From: a virus
DNA: 37,750 nt
Strand: one strand, 5' to 3'
IMG/VR virus record: IMGVR_UViG_3300030098_001825
Location: 1-37,750 of that record
A program made the translations under genes and the position numbers. This document shows positions 25,669-36,266 of this stretch, one piece after another. Within the stretch, counting starts at the first letter, position 1; each line of letters opens with the position of its first letter. The notes below the pieces were generated by a model that saw only the letters and a list, made by a program, of their open reading frames with translations, was not told where the DNA came from and did not search any database.

Positions 25669-28600
25669 ATGAATAGAGTTAGAAAAACGCCACTTAAACA
25701 TTTATCTGAAGATCACATGCATCTATCAGAGTTCCAGCACGCGAAGGCCCACGATCTTTTAAGTGAAGATGGAACTCTAGTTAAAGTTAAAGATGGGGTT
25801 GATTATCAAGAAAGTATATCAAGCTCATTAGAGCCAAAAAATATTTTTGAAGAACAAACCTCTGAAAAAGAAGAAACTAAAATTGAAGTTGGCACTGGAT
25901 CTATTCCAAGTATGAATTATCAAGATTTTGTTGATAGTGGTAAATATAATTCTAGTCAATTAGACATTATAAAGTCTCGTTTATTAGAATTAAATCCAGG
26001 TAAAGATTTACAAGATATAGAAATAGGTTGGAATGCTGCTAATGTAGACGGGTCTATATTTAACCCACCTGAAGAAGTTTCTGTTCCTGGAAATACAAAA
26101 ATAGATAATTTATCAATAGATGTAAATGCTTTCTCAACTTTTACAGCAAATAATCCTATATACGAAAAACATCATGGATTAGAAAGCAATATTCTAGATA
26201 AAGATAACTTTAATTGGACTTCAGAAGAAGACTTAGTTCCTTTTTTAAATGAATTTTACAAAGACAAAGGGGTTGATGTTAGATTTGAAGAAACTAATCC
26301 TGGTACTTTGGTTGACTGGGCTACTTCAAGAACTTCTTGGGATGCTATTGAGATTTTAATTGGAGATCAAGAGTCTGGAGAAGGACACACTATAGAATTA
26401 CAACCTTCTGGAGGACTTACTTTATCTTCATTAACTAGCCAAATAAGATCCCATATAGACGTTAACATGGGTGATAGGTATCAAAAGTTAGAAGAAGAAA
26501 GTTTAACAGATAATCAAGAAGAGACATATGACGCTGTTTTAGAGTCTCTAGACGTGTCTACATTATTTTTAGATGATAATCCTATTAATCAAGCTAGATT
26601 CGCCCACCAAGGAGATATAAACCAAGGTTTGTTTAAAGAAGAAGATTCAAGAATAATGTATCTTGATCCTAACGCGGAAGGCACAGGAGATAGACTTAAT
26701 CAATATACCTACGATAAAATTATTGGTACTGGAGCTTTAGAGCTTTTTACATTTGGGTCTCATGAAAAGTATTATGCTGACATGAAAGGCGGTATAACCT
26801 TAAACAACGGTAAGTTTGTTCCTTATCAATGGCTATGGGACAATAGAGAAAAAATAAGACAACGTGGACTCAACAACATGGGTATCACTTTAACTGAAGA
26901 AAAAATTAAAGAATTTGGCTCAGAACAAGAGTTTAATCAATATATAGCTGATAACGCTTATTTATGGTTTGATGATGCAGATGAACGGGAATATTATTTA
27001 GTAAAAAATGAATTATCAAAAATCAAAGCAGGTGAAGAAAGTTTTTATACTGAAAGTGAGGCAGTTGGAATAATTGAAAGAATAGCTAAAGACAAGGGTT
27101 GGAAAACTTTATATGATGAAAATGGAAAGTTTTACAATATAGTAAAAAATGAAGAAGAAGAAGAGGAAGTAATATTAATAGAAACTGAAGCTAAAAAATT
27201 AGCTGAAAAAACAGATGCTCAAACATTAGAAAAATTAAGACAGCAATCAGCGGTTAGACTTGAAAATCTTGCTTATGTGGCTTATAAAAACATAAATCAA
27301 GTTGGAGAAGAAATAGCTTGGTATGAAAAAATTGGTGGTTTGTTTGACTTCTCAGGAGATAGTTATGATAATGATAAGGCTAATTTACAAAAAGTAGCAG
27401 AGCTTAAAGATTTATTTGGAGCGGATTCTCCTTTAACTAATTTACCTGGTGGAGCTGTATTATCTGAAGAATTTAATCAAGAATTATTAAACTTTAAAAC
27501 ATTATCAAGAGCTTACGATTTAAATATAGATATATCTCAAAATCCACAGGAAAATTTTTGGGCAGAAACATTCGATAATTTAAGTAGAACTCTTACTGGA
27601 GATGATGTTTTTGGAACTATTGAAGACGAATCAAGAGACGCTTTTGAAGGTATATTAGAACAAGAGGGTTATATAGTAGATAAGTTAGATGAAGTTTACG
27701 AAGAGTTTATAGAAACTGAGGACGCGCAAGGTAATGTAATAGTAACTAGAAACCCTAAATATGTTCCGTGGAGTTTTTGGAGCAGGCGTACCGCTGAAAC
27801 TACTTCGCAAGTAGCGACTGATTTAGCTCCTTTATTAATAGAATTATATGCATTTAAAAAAGCGGGCGGTCTTAAAAAAATAGACAATACTGTTAGAGCC
27901 TTATCTGGTAAGTTGACTGGAAAGATTACTAAAAAAAGTCCTATGTGGGCTAAGTTTGTTGACAAGTTAGTGGTTCCAGCGGTTGTTACTACAGCAGAAT
28001 GGTCTAGTGCAGAACTTATAGGTGAAGCAATAATGGGAGGTGGAGCTGGAACTTGGGATGCTCACACTATTAATACTACCACTGGAGAAACTAATTTTAC
28101 CATGCCTATGGTTATGGGAAGTATGGGTGTTGTTTGGAATAGACTTTCAAAAAGCTTATATAATGGAGTTTCTAAAACTAGAATGGGTGAGAGAATATTA
28201 CCTCAACTTACAAACCCACAAGGGTTTTTACATGGGACTAGAAAAGCTGGTATGAAGTTTGTTGGTACAGGGACTACTGGTACAGCTATGTTAATGGTAG
28301 CTGAAACAGCTCAAGCTGTAGTTGATGATTTAATGAAAAAGGGTAAAATACGAGAAGCAAAAGAATTTAAAGAAATTTGGAATGCTGAACATTTCGTAAC
28401 AATGGCTATGGCTCTCTCTGTGTTAAGCTTTAGAAAAATAGCGCCAGAAGCTTACGATGCCTTCAAAACAGATGTGCTTCATTTAAAAGGTAAAACAAAA
28501 GAATCTAACGCAGCTGCTAAATACTTTAAAGTTAAAGAGGGTATTGAAAGCGAAAAAATAGAAGAAGCTTTAAAAGAGAAAATTAACACAATTAAATCTA

Positions 28601-31600
28601 ATAAAAAGACATCTAAAAAAGAAAAAGATAAAGAAATAAAAATAGCAAAGAACCACGCTAAGCACTTAAAATTATTTAACGAGATAAAATTAATTAAAGA
28701 TAGATATAAACAAAAAGGAAGAAGATCTGAGTATATAAAAGAAACATGGAAAGATTGGGAGACAATGAAAAAAGATCCTTCTAAATTAACAGTAGAAGAA
28801 TACGAAAGACTATCTGAACTATCTAATAATGAAATAATAGAGTTATTAAGAAGAAATAAAATAGATATAAGTAGTAGCACTGGTAAGTTTTATCAAAACG
28901 CACATGAAGTTATTCAAGGTTTAACTCACACGGCTGATTATCTAGAGTTAGGTAAAGACTCTAAAGAAAGACAAACATACCTGCAAAATACTATTAAAAC
29001 GATGGTTAATAAGAATCGTATGGATAGTATAAAGAAAGAAATAAAAGAAGGTAAAGGCTCTACAACTCAATTAGAGATTGAATTAAAAAAGTTAAAAGAA
29101 ACAAACGAAAGATTATTCGAGCAAAATGAAGGTTTATACGATGGGTTCCAAAAGAAGTGGAATGAAATGCTAAAGCACGAGGTTGAATTAGCTAAACACT
29201 TAGCTAAGCAATTAGGAAGTTCGGTTACAGAAATGAATAGCACCCAATGGAGAGAAGAAGGATTTGAAGAGGGTAGAGACGCCGCGTATGTAAATGGTAA
29301 GTTATACTTAAACATGGACGTTATTAGACAGACTAGAAATATTGGAGCTCCAGTTCACGAGGTTATGCATCATATACTTAGGAATTCTCTAAAAGACGCT
29401 AATGGTAAAATGACTAAAGAAGGTATAAAAACCATAAAATTACTTCTTGATAAGTTTACTTTAAGAGAACAGGCTAAAATACAAAAAAGAATTGATGATA
29501 ATTATAAGTTCGAAGAAAATCCCGATGGAACTTTTAAGCTTGACGAGAAAGGAAAAAAGATAGAAAAACCAGAAGAAGATTACTATGAAGAATATGTAAC
29601 CGCTATTAGTGACGCTATTAAAAACGGAGAGATAAAGTACAACGCTAAAACAATGCGTAATGTAAAGTCTACTTTATTTCCTTTATTTAAAAGATTTATG
29701 CCTAATCTATATAGATATGACATTAACGGTAGCAACTCACAGAAAGCTAGTAAAGATTTGTTTAATCTATTAGGTGACGTATCGGCCGCTAAAAAGGTAA
29801 AAAAAGAGACTATAGAGGGAATTAAAGACATAGACACCTACGGGGTTGAGGTTAAAGAAGGAACGGTACGTGAATCTAAAAGTTTATATAAAGATAAGTT
29901 TTTAACTGAAGAGTTTGGTATAACAAAAGAGTCTACTAAAAAAATTGTAGAAACTAATAATAAACTTGAAAAGAAAATCTTTGAAGAAAATCTAAGAGAT
30001 GAAAATGGGAATTTAAAAGCCTCTTTAGAAAACCAAAGAAAGTTGGTAGAAAACAATTTACCAGCAGCGTTTAAATTAGCGTTAAAAGCATCCAACAAAG
30101 CTAAAGATATAACGCTGGAACAAGGTATGAAGTATGATAATGTTATGGATTGGTATTCTGATTACTCTGTTAAATTAGTTGATTTAGCACGTACGTATAG
30201 AGCGGAAAGAGTTGTTAATCCTAAAACAAAAAAACCTATATCTCCACCAGAAAAAGTTCCATTCGGAGCTTATATGGGAGGGTTATTACCAAAGAAATAT
30301 CAAGGTATATTAGAGCAAGGGAAAAAGAAGTTAGAAACAAAAAGTACTTCAGATGAAGGTGTAGCTAGGCAAGTTGCTAGAATAAAAGCTGATAATATAA
30401 CTAAAGTTGGAGAAGTTGGTAAAGGTATTGTTGTACATGAGAGATTTAAAAGACAAGGATCAAAAGAAGCTTCTTTAATTCACGAAAAAGTGAAAAATAT
30501 GGTTAGTTTTGTTTCAGAGAAACCATATCTAAGAAAGGGAGAAGTTGATATAGATATAACTAAGCAAACTTATAAATCTTTAAAAAATGTCACGTTAAGA
30601 GAGGTACAAATGATGTTTGGTATCGATCCAAAAAGTGGTAATTTATCTAAACCAGATGTTAAAAATTCTCAACACTTTATTAATAAAAATGTTGAAACTT
30701 TAATATCGTTATTACCAAAACATCATACGGTTAAAATGGTTAATGTTGGCACACCAAAAAACCCTGTTTACGAAGCAAGGCCCGACAAAGCCACTGGTGT
30801 GCAACAGGTAATATTAGACGCGTTTTACAAAAAAGGAATAAGAAAAGATAATTTAACGCCTTGGACTAGAAAAGAAGTTATAGATATTAACAATTTTTTA
30901 GATGTGTTTGGTATAAAAGAAAGAAACCAACCTAATCTTTATAAAAAAGAATCTAATACTAGTGCCAGAATACATGCTTTAGTTAAGCTGACTGAACAAG
31001 CTATGGTAAATCAAGCTGTCCGAGAAAGACTAATGGAAAAAGGAGAGGGTCAAAGAGCTTTTGCTAGTGCTGTTGCGGAAGGTAAAAGCGATGCTATTTA
31101 CTCAAAAAGTGTTTATAGAAACAAAAATGTTACAGAGCAGACAAAAAAATATTTTGATATTAATAAAAGAAAGTTTCACTATGAAATATCAATACAAGGA
31201 TTAACTAAAGAGGGGTATAGAAGAGCTTATGATATAGCGTTTAAAGATGGTATATTTGATAATTCAGGTAAAAACTTAAGGTCTGAAATAGTAAAAGATT
31301 ATGAAAAAATATTATCTCCTTATGTAAAAGTACAAGAAACTTATTTATCAGTTGGAAAGAATTTAAAAGACATAAAGAGTGTAGTTGAATATTTATCTAT
31401 AAAAAATATTGCTGAACCTAGAGTTTTTGTTGCTGAATATTTTGGGGTTGAAGGAAGCATGAGAGATGTTCGTACGCGTAATAAAGGTAAAGAAATAGAT
31501 AATCAAAAGACCGCTATGCTTGATATATCATCTAATAGATTAAATAAAAAACTAGAAGATGTTATTGATACTAAGGAAAGATTAGAAATATCTGATAGAC

Positions 31601-34600
31601 ATATAATAAACGAAATTAGAGCTAAAAATCACGTTGAGGATGGGACCGTAGTAGGGAAGCCTGGTTCATATAGACCTATGCTGTATAATTTAAAGAATGG
31701 TTATATAAAAGATTACTTATCTAAACATCCTGGTTATGAAGGATTAATAGGGTACGAAAGAAAATCTAAGAAAGATAAAAAGACTGGAAAAACAGATTAT
31801 TGGGTTGAACTTCAGTTTGAAGGAGGTAAAACTAGAAAAGTGTCTATGCCAGAAAGCTCTATTTTAGACGGTAAGAAAGGACAAAAAACCACTAAAGAAA
31901 TGGTGGAAGGTAATATGTCTGCAAAAGAAAAGAGCCTCAGAAAAGAACATCGAGATTTTCATTGGGATGCTATGGTTGAGACTATGACTTCTTTAAAAGA
32001 GACTTATAGTAAAAGAGAAGATTATAACGTTCGTAAGGCAATGTTAATGGAGGGATATTTAGGAAACATGGGTACGTCTTTAAGAGCGGCAGCGTTATTT
32101 AAGTATTCCCCTGTGAATCCACCAACTTTGAATCTTACAAGAACTGTTTGGAACGCTAAAAAGAAAAAATATGTAGAAGAAAAACTGTGGGAGTACGAGC
32201 ATGGAATACCAGCTAAAAAAATGGTTATATTACTTTCAGAAGCTATTTTTAATGGAAAGAAAATAGATCTTCAAAAGCTAAAAGAAAGTTATTCTACAGG
32301 AGTTATTCACGTTGATTTTAATACTAATATAGGACGAGTTTTTAAAGAAAGAATGCAGTTTGATTATCAGCTTTATGATATAGCTCCAAAAAGATGGTTT
32401 AATTTATGGACCGCAATGGGAGAGGCACATGCGGTGAAAGATGTTTTTACTGGAGAAATATACGGACAATCTCAAGTCAATTATTGGAACAATGTAAAAA
32501 CTGAATATAAAAAGAGTACAAACAACTTAAATAAGTCTGTAAGTAAAGTGCTTAACGGAAAGTACTCTAAGTCTAATAAGAAAGATATAATAAACGATAT
32601 AAGAGATATAGACAAAGCTATAAACCTAAGTAGAAACCCAAATAAAGAACGTAAAGGAATGTCTACTTGGGATTTTGACGATACTTTAGCGACAACTAAA
32701 TCTGGAGTGAGAGCAACAATACCTAATCCAAGTGGATTGCCAAAGCCAAAAAGAAAAGTTATATTCTTAGCGGGTGGAGCTGGTAGTGGAAAATCTAACG
32801 TCGTTAAAAAATTAGAATTAGAGAAACAAGGTTTTAAAATAGTAAATCAAGATATATCTTTAGAATGGTTAAAGAAGAATTCTGGATTACCAGAAAACAT
32901 GAATGATCTTACTAAAGAACAAAACAGTACTTTAGGTAAATTGAGTTATCAAGCTAGAGCTATAGCTAAACGTAAAATGATGAAGTTTCAAGGTAATGGA
33001 GAAGGAGTTGTAGTTGATGGAACTGGAGGATCTATAAAATCTATGCAAAATCTTGTTAAGGAATTTAAAGAGAAAGGATATGATGTTAGTATGTTATTCG
33101 TAGAAACATCATTACAAACAGCATTGCAAAGAAATAAAGATAGAAAAGAAAGATCTTTGTTAGATAAAATTGTTGAAAAAAACCATGAGAAAGTTCAAGG
33201 AAATAAGCAAGCGTTTGAGCTTTTATTTAGAGATAGGTTTATGGAAGTTAAAACCGATAATTTGAAACAAGAAGACGCTATGCCAATAGAACTCGTTGAA
33301 AAAATGAATGATTTTGTAAGCGGATATGAAAAACGTAGATTAGACGCAGAAGAATTTGCTACTGAGGGTCAAAAGATTTTAGAACAAGGTGGTAAATTTG
33401 ATTTTTCAGAGTTCAACGTAGTTACTCAAGGAGCTAAAGGTCCATTCTTTCAAAAAGCACTAAATAGAGCTAAGAAATTTGGAACAGAACACCAATATGT
33501 TTTAACAGCAAGACCTCCAGAGTCTCAAAGACCTATATATGAATTTTTAAAAGAAATGGGGCTAGAAATACCTTTGAAAAATATAACAGGATTAGGTAAT
33601 AGCACGGCAGAAGCAAAAGCATTGTGGATGCTTAAAAAATTCTCTGAAGGTTATAACGACATGTATTTTGCTGACGACGCAATACAGAACGTTAAAGAAG
33701 TAAAAAATGTATTAGATCAATTAGATATAAAATCTAAAGTTCAACAAGCTAAATACAGTAAAAGTAATAGAGATGTAGTAAGTAAAAAGTTTAATAAAAT
33801 ATTAGAAGAATCAAAAGGTGTTGATAGAAATATGTCAATTAGTGAAGCTGATATAAAGAGACTTACTGGATTTGGAACTTTTATGAAAGGTTGGGGTGCT
33901 GAAGATTTTGCGGGATTAGTAACTTACGCGTTTTCTGGAAAGGGAAAACAAGGAGAGGCTCATAAGCAATTTTTTGAAGAACATTTGCATAAACCTTTTA
34001 ATAGAGCTTATAATGATATACATGCTAGAAAACAAAATATATCTAACGATTATAAAGCCTTAAGAAAGAACATGCCTGATGTAGTTAAAGAGTTAAATTC
34101 TAGACTTAATGAGTTTGAAGGTTATAACAGTAATATTACTGTAGAAAATGCTATTAGAATGCATTTATGGAATAAAGCTGGATATGAAATACCAGGAGTA
34201 TCTAAAAGAAATTTAAAAGAAGCTTTAGAATTTATAAAAACTGACGCAGAGTTAAGCTTGTTCGCAGATCAATTGTCACAAATAACAATGTTACCAGAGG
34301 GATATTTAAAGCCCTCTAAAAACTGGTTAGGCGAAAATTTAACTATTGATATGAACAATGTTGTTGATAGGATCTATAGAAAAGATGCTTTATATGAGTT
34401 TGTAGAAAATAGAAAATCTATCTTTGGAGAATGGGACGGAGGAAGACTTGTTGGAGAAAACATGAATAAGATAGAATCTATATTTGGTCAAAAACATAGA
34501 GAAGCTTTAGAAAATATATTATGGAGAATGGAAAACGGTACCAATAGAACCGTTGGAGCTGATTCTAATACAAATAGATGGATGAATTGGGTTAATAGTG

Positions 34601-36237
34601 CTACTGGTACTATAATGTTTTTTAATCAAAAATCTGCAGCACTACAAACTATATCAACATTAAACTATGTTAACGGGACTTTTAATAATCCTTTAAGAGC
34701 TGCTCAAGCATTTGCTAATCAACCTCAATATTGGAAAGATTTTGTTAAAATATTTAATTCGGATATGATGCTACAAAGAAGATCGGGATTAAAAATAAAC
34801 GTAGAAGCCGCGGAATTAATAGATAGAGTTGGTGGTAGTAAAGATAAAGCGTCTGCTGCTTTAGCATACTTATTAGAAAAAGGATTTATACCAACAAAAT
34901 ACGCTGATAGTTTTGCTATAGCCCTTGGTGGTGCTACTTATTATAGAAATAGTGTTAGAAGACACATGAAAAGAGGTATGTCGAAAGTAGAGGCTGAGAA
35001 AAAAGCTTGGGAAGATTTTACAGAGATGACAGAGGCAACACAGCAATCTTCTAGGCCTGATTTAATTTCTATGCAACAAGCGTCAGCGCTTGGTAGACCT
35101 ATATTAGCTTTTGCAAACACACCAATGCAGATGTTTAGAAGACATAAAAGAAGAATACAAGATATAGCTAGTAATAGAGGTAATATGGCTGAAAATGTTG
35201 GTAGTGCATTGTATTATGGTTTTGCTCAAACTATGGTGTTCGCGTATTTACAACAAGCTTTATTTGCTGTAGATGATGAAAGTACCGAAGATTTTGTAGA
35301 GAAAAAAGAAAGTCGATTCGTTAACACTATTTTAGATTCTTACTTAAGAGGTATGGGTACTGGTGGGGCTAGTGTTTCTGCTTTAAAAAATGGTATTTTA
35401 AGTTTTAAAAATGAAAGTGAAAAAGGTTGGAATGCCGATTATGGAAATACTGTTATAGATATGTTAAATGTTTCTCCACCTATTGGATCTAAAGCTAGAA
35501 AAGTATACAGTGCATTAAAAACATATAAATATAATAGTGATATAATGCCTGAAATGGGAATAAGTTTAGATAATCCAGCTACACTAGCTATAGCAAACCT
35601 TATTTCAGCTGCAACTAATATACCTACAGATAGAGCTGTTATGAAATTACAAAATATTAACGACGCTTGGAACGGTGATTTTGAAAATTGGCAAAGAGTA
35701 GCTATGCTTATGGGTTGGAACAAATGGACTCTTGGTATAGAAGATAAAGAACTTAAAGCAGAAAAAGACGAAATAAGATCAAGAGTTAAAGATAAGAAAA
35801 AGAATAAAAACAAAGAAGAGAAACTTAAAGAAAAACATCCTGATAAATCTACTGATGAAATTAATTTAATTCAAAAAAGTGATGAAACTTATGATTTAAA
35901 TAAACGGCAACAAGTAAAAATTATAGAAGGTTTAAATTTAAATCCAAAAGATTATCCTAAAGAAAAAGATCGTGTAGATATAATAATGAAATACTATAGC
36001 GAAGATCCTCAAAAAATAGATTCTACGTTAAATGCAGTTAAAAATTACGTGCCTTCAGAATCAGAACAAAGGTCTATAGATTTATTTAAAATGACCAAAA
36101 AAGATCAAGTAAATTTATTGCTACAATTGGGACTAAGTACTAAAGCTATTAAAAAGCTTAAGTATGAAGAAGATAGAGTAAACAGAATAATACAATTAGA
36201 AAGTAAGAAAAAAGTAAAAAACAACGAAAACAAGTGA
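25669..36237 (+). CDS. Giant multidomain internal virion protein (metalloprotease, HAD/kinase, polyvalent)
   Basis: A 3522-residue protein; 28% of the window. In order: hydrophilic N-terminus with KTPLK (6-10); hydrophobic or amphipathic stretches between about 715 and 920 (e.g. VATDLAPLLIELYAF, TAMLMVAETAQAVV); a Lys/Glu helical region (940-1160); a metallopeptidase-like site with HEVMHH at 1230-1235 and a possible third ligand in YEEYVTA (1306-1312); a long unassigned middle; an HAD domain with motif I DFDDT (2335-2339), motif II LTARP (2612-2616) and motif IV DDAIQN (2669-2674), interrupted by a P-loop kinase with GGAGSGKS (2369-2376) and VVDGTGGS (2448-2455); and a C-terminal region of about 800 residues with helical, membrane-like sequence (FNQKSAALQTISTLNYV). 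Comparable giants are ejected with phage DNA. Domain calls are from motifs; substrates are unknown. Confidence 0.8.
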   Translation: MNRVRKTPLKHLSEDHMHLSEFQHAKAHDLLSEDGTLVKVKDGVDYQESISSSLEPKNIFEEQTSEKEETKIEVGTGSIPSMNYQDFVDSGKYNSSQLDIIKSRLLELNPGKDLQDIEIGWNAANVDGSIFNPPEEVSVPGNTKIDNLSIDVNAFSTFTANNPIYEKHHGLESNILDKDNFNWTSEEDLVPFLNEFYKDKGVDVRFEETNPGTLVDWATSRTSWDAIEILIGDQESGEGHTIELQPSGGLTLSSLTSQIRSHIDVNMGDRYQKLEEESLTDNQEETYDAVLESLDVSTLFLDDNPINQARFAHQGDINQGLFKEEDSRIMYLDPNAEGTGDRLNQYTYDKIIGTGALELFTFGSHEKYYADMKGGITLNNGKFVPYQWLWDNREKIRQRGLNNMGITLTEEKIKEFGSEQEFNQYIADNAYLWFDDADEREYYLVKNELSKIKAGEESFYTESEAVGIIERIAKDKGWKTLYDENGKFYNIVKNEEEEEEVILIETEAKKLAEKTDAQTLEKLRQQSAVRLENLAYVAYKNINQVGEEIAWYEKIGGLFDFSGDSYDNDKANLQKVAELKDLFGADSPLTNLPGGAVLSEEFNQELLNFKTLSRAYDLNIDISQNPQENFWAETFDNLSRTLTGDDVFGTIEDESRDAFEGILEQEGYIVDKLDEVYEEFIETEDAQGNVIVTRNPKYVPWSFWSRRTAETTSQVATDLAPLLIELYAFKKAGGLKKIDNTVRALSGKLTGKITKKSPMWAKFVDKLVVPAVVTTAEWSSAELIGEAIMGGGAGTWDAHTINTTTGETNFTMPMVMGSMGVVWNRLSKSLYNGVSKTRMGERILPQLTNPQGFLHGTRKAGMKFVGTGTTGTAMLMVAETAQAVVDDLMKKGKIREAKEFKEIWNAEHFVTMAMALSVLSFRKIAPEAYDAFKTDVLHLKGKTKESNAAAKYFKVKEGIESEKIEEALKEKINTIKSNKKTSKKEKDKEIKIAKNHAKHLKLFNEIKLIKDRYKQKGRRSEYIKETWKDWETMKKDPSKLTVEEYERLSELSNNEIIELLRRNKIDISSSTGKFYQNAHEVIQGLTHTADYLELGKDSKERQTYLQNTIKTMVNKNRMDSIKKEIKEGKGSTTQLEIELKKLKETNERLFEQNEGLYDGFQKKWNEMLKHEVELAKHLAKQLGSSVTEMNSTQWREEGFEEGRDAAYVNGKLYLNMDVIRQTRNIGAPVHEVMHHILRNSLKDANGKMTKEGIKTIKLLLDKFTLREQAKIQKRIDDNYKFEENPDGTFKLDEKGKKIEKPEEDYYEEYVTAISDAIKNGEIKYNAKTMRNVKSTLFPLFKRFMPNLYRYDINGSNSQKASKDLFNLLGDVSAAKKVKKETIEGIKDIDTYGVEVKEGTVRESKSLYKDKFLTEEFGITKESTKKIVETNNKLEKKIFEENLRDENGNLKASLENQRKLVENNLPAAFKLALKASNKAKDITLEQGMKYDNVMDWYSDYSVKLVDLARTYRAERVVNPKTKKPISPPEKVPFGAYMGGLLPKKYQGILEQGKKKLETKSTSDEGVARQVARIKADNITKVGEVGKGIVVHERFKRQGSKEASLIHEKVKNMVSFVSEKPYLRKGEVDIDITKQTYKSLKNVTLREVQMMFGIDPKSGNLSKPDVKNSQHFINKNVETLISLLPKHHTVKMVNVGTPKNPVYEARPDKATGVQQVILDAFYKKGIRKDNLTPWTRKEVIDINNFLDVFGIKERNQPNLYKKESNTSARIHALVKLTEQAMVNQAVRERLMEKGEGQRAFASAVAEGKSDAIYSKSVYRNKNVTEQTKKYFDINKRKFHYEISIQGLTKEGYRRAYDIAFKDGIFDNSGKNLRSEIVKDYEKILSPYVKVQETYLSVGKNLKDIKSVVEYLSIKNIAEPRVFVAEYFGVEGSMRDVRTRNKGKEIDNQKTAMLDISSNRLNKKLEDVIDTKERLEISDRHIINEIRAKNHVEDGTVVGKPGSYRPMLYNLKNGYIKDYLSKHPGYEGLIGYERKSKKDKKTGKTDYWVELQFEGGKTRKVSMPESSILDGKKGQKTTKEMVEGNMSAKEKSLRKEHRDFHWDAMVETMTSLKETYSKREDYNVRKAMLMEGYLGNMGTSLRAAALFKYSPVNPPTLNLTRTVWNAKKKKYVEEKLWEYEHGIPAKKMVILLSEAIFNGKKIDLQKLKESYSTGVIHVDFNTNIGRVFKERMQFDYQLYDIAPKRWFNLWTAMGEAHAVKDVFTGEIYGQSQVNYWNNVKTEYKKSTNNLNKSVSKVLNGKYSKSNKKDIINDIRDIDKAINLSRNPNKERKGMSTWDFDDTLATTKSGVRATIPNPSGLPKPKRKVIFLAGGAGSGKSNVVKKLELEKQGFKIVNQDISLEWLKKNSGLPENMNDLTKEQNSTLGKLSYQARAIAKRKMMKFQGNGEGVVVDGTGGSIKSMQNLVKEFKEKGYDVSMLFVETSLQTALQRNKDRKERSLLDKIVEKNHEKVQGNKQAFELLFRDRFMEVKTDNLKQEDAMPIELVEKMNDFVSGYEKRRLDAEEFATEGQKILEQGGKFDFSEFNVVTQGAKGPFFQKALNRAKKFGTEHQYVLTARPPESQRPIYEFLKEMGLEIPLKNITGLGNSTAEAKALWMLKKFSEGYNDMYFADDAIQNVKEVKNVLDQLDIKSKVQQAKYSKSNRDVVSKKFNKILEESKGVDRNMSISEADIKRLTGFGTFMKGWGAEDFAGLVTYAFSGKGKQGEAHKQFFEEHLHKPFNRAYNDIHARKQNISNDYKALRKNMPDVVKELNSRLNEFEGYNSNITVENAIRMHLWNKAGYEIPGVSKRNLKEALEFIKTDAELSLFADQLSQITMLPEGYLKPSKNWLGENLTIDMNNVVDRIYRKDALYEFVENRKSIFGEWDGGRLVGENMNKIESIFGQKHREALENILWRMENGTNRTVGADSNTNRWMNWVNSATGTIMFFNQKSAALQTISTLNYVNGTFNNPLRAAQAFANQPQYWKDFVKIFNSDMMLQRRSGLKINVEAAELIDRVGGSKDKASAALAYLLEKGFIPTKYADSFAIALGGATYYRNSVRRHMKRGMSKVEAEKKAWEDFTEMTEATQQSSRPDLISMQQASALGRPILAFANTPMQMFRRHKRRIQDIASNRGNMAENVGSALYYGFAQTMVFAYLQQALFAVDDESTEDFVEKKESRFVNTILDSYLRGMGTGGASVSALKNGILSFKNESEKGWNADYGNTVIDMLNVSPPIGSKARKVYSALKTYKYNSDIMPEMGISLDNPATLAIANLISAATNIPTDRAVMKLQNINDAWNGDFENWQRVAMLMGWNKWTLGIEDKELKAEKDEIRSRVKDKKKNKNKEEKLKEKHPDKSTDEINLIQKSDETYDLNKRQQVKIIEGLNLNPKDYPKEKDRVDIIMKYYSEDPQKIDSTLNAVKNYVPSESEQRSIDLFKMTKKDQVNLLLQLGLSTKAIKKLKYEEDRVNRIIQLESKKKVKNNENK

Positions 36238-36266
36238 TTTTAAGATAATATATAAACAACAAAAAG

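Noticed and set aside
25669-36237. Giant protein as an N4-type virion RNA polymerase
   Set aside because: The size is similar, but I see no polymerase catalytic motifs; the Asp-rich DFDDT belongs to an HAD motif, supported by LTARP and DDAIQN downstream.
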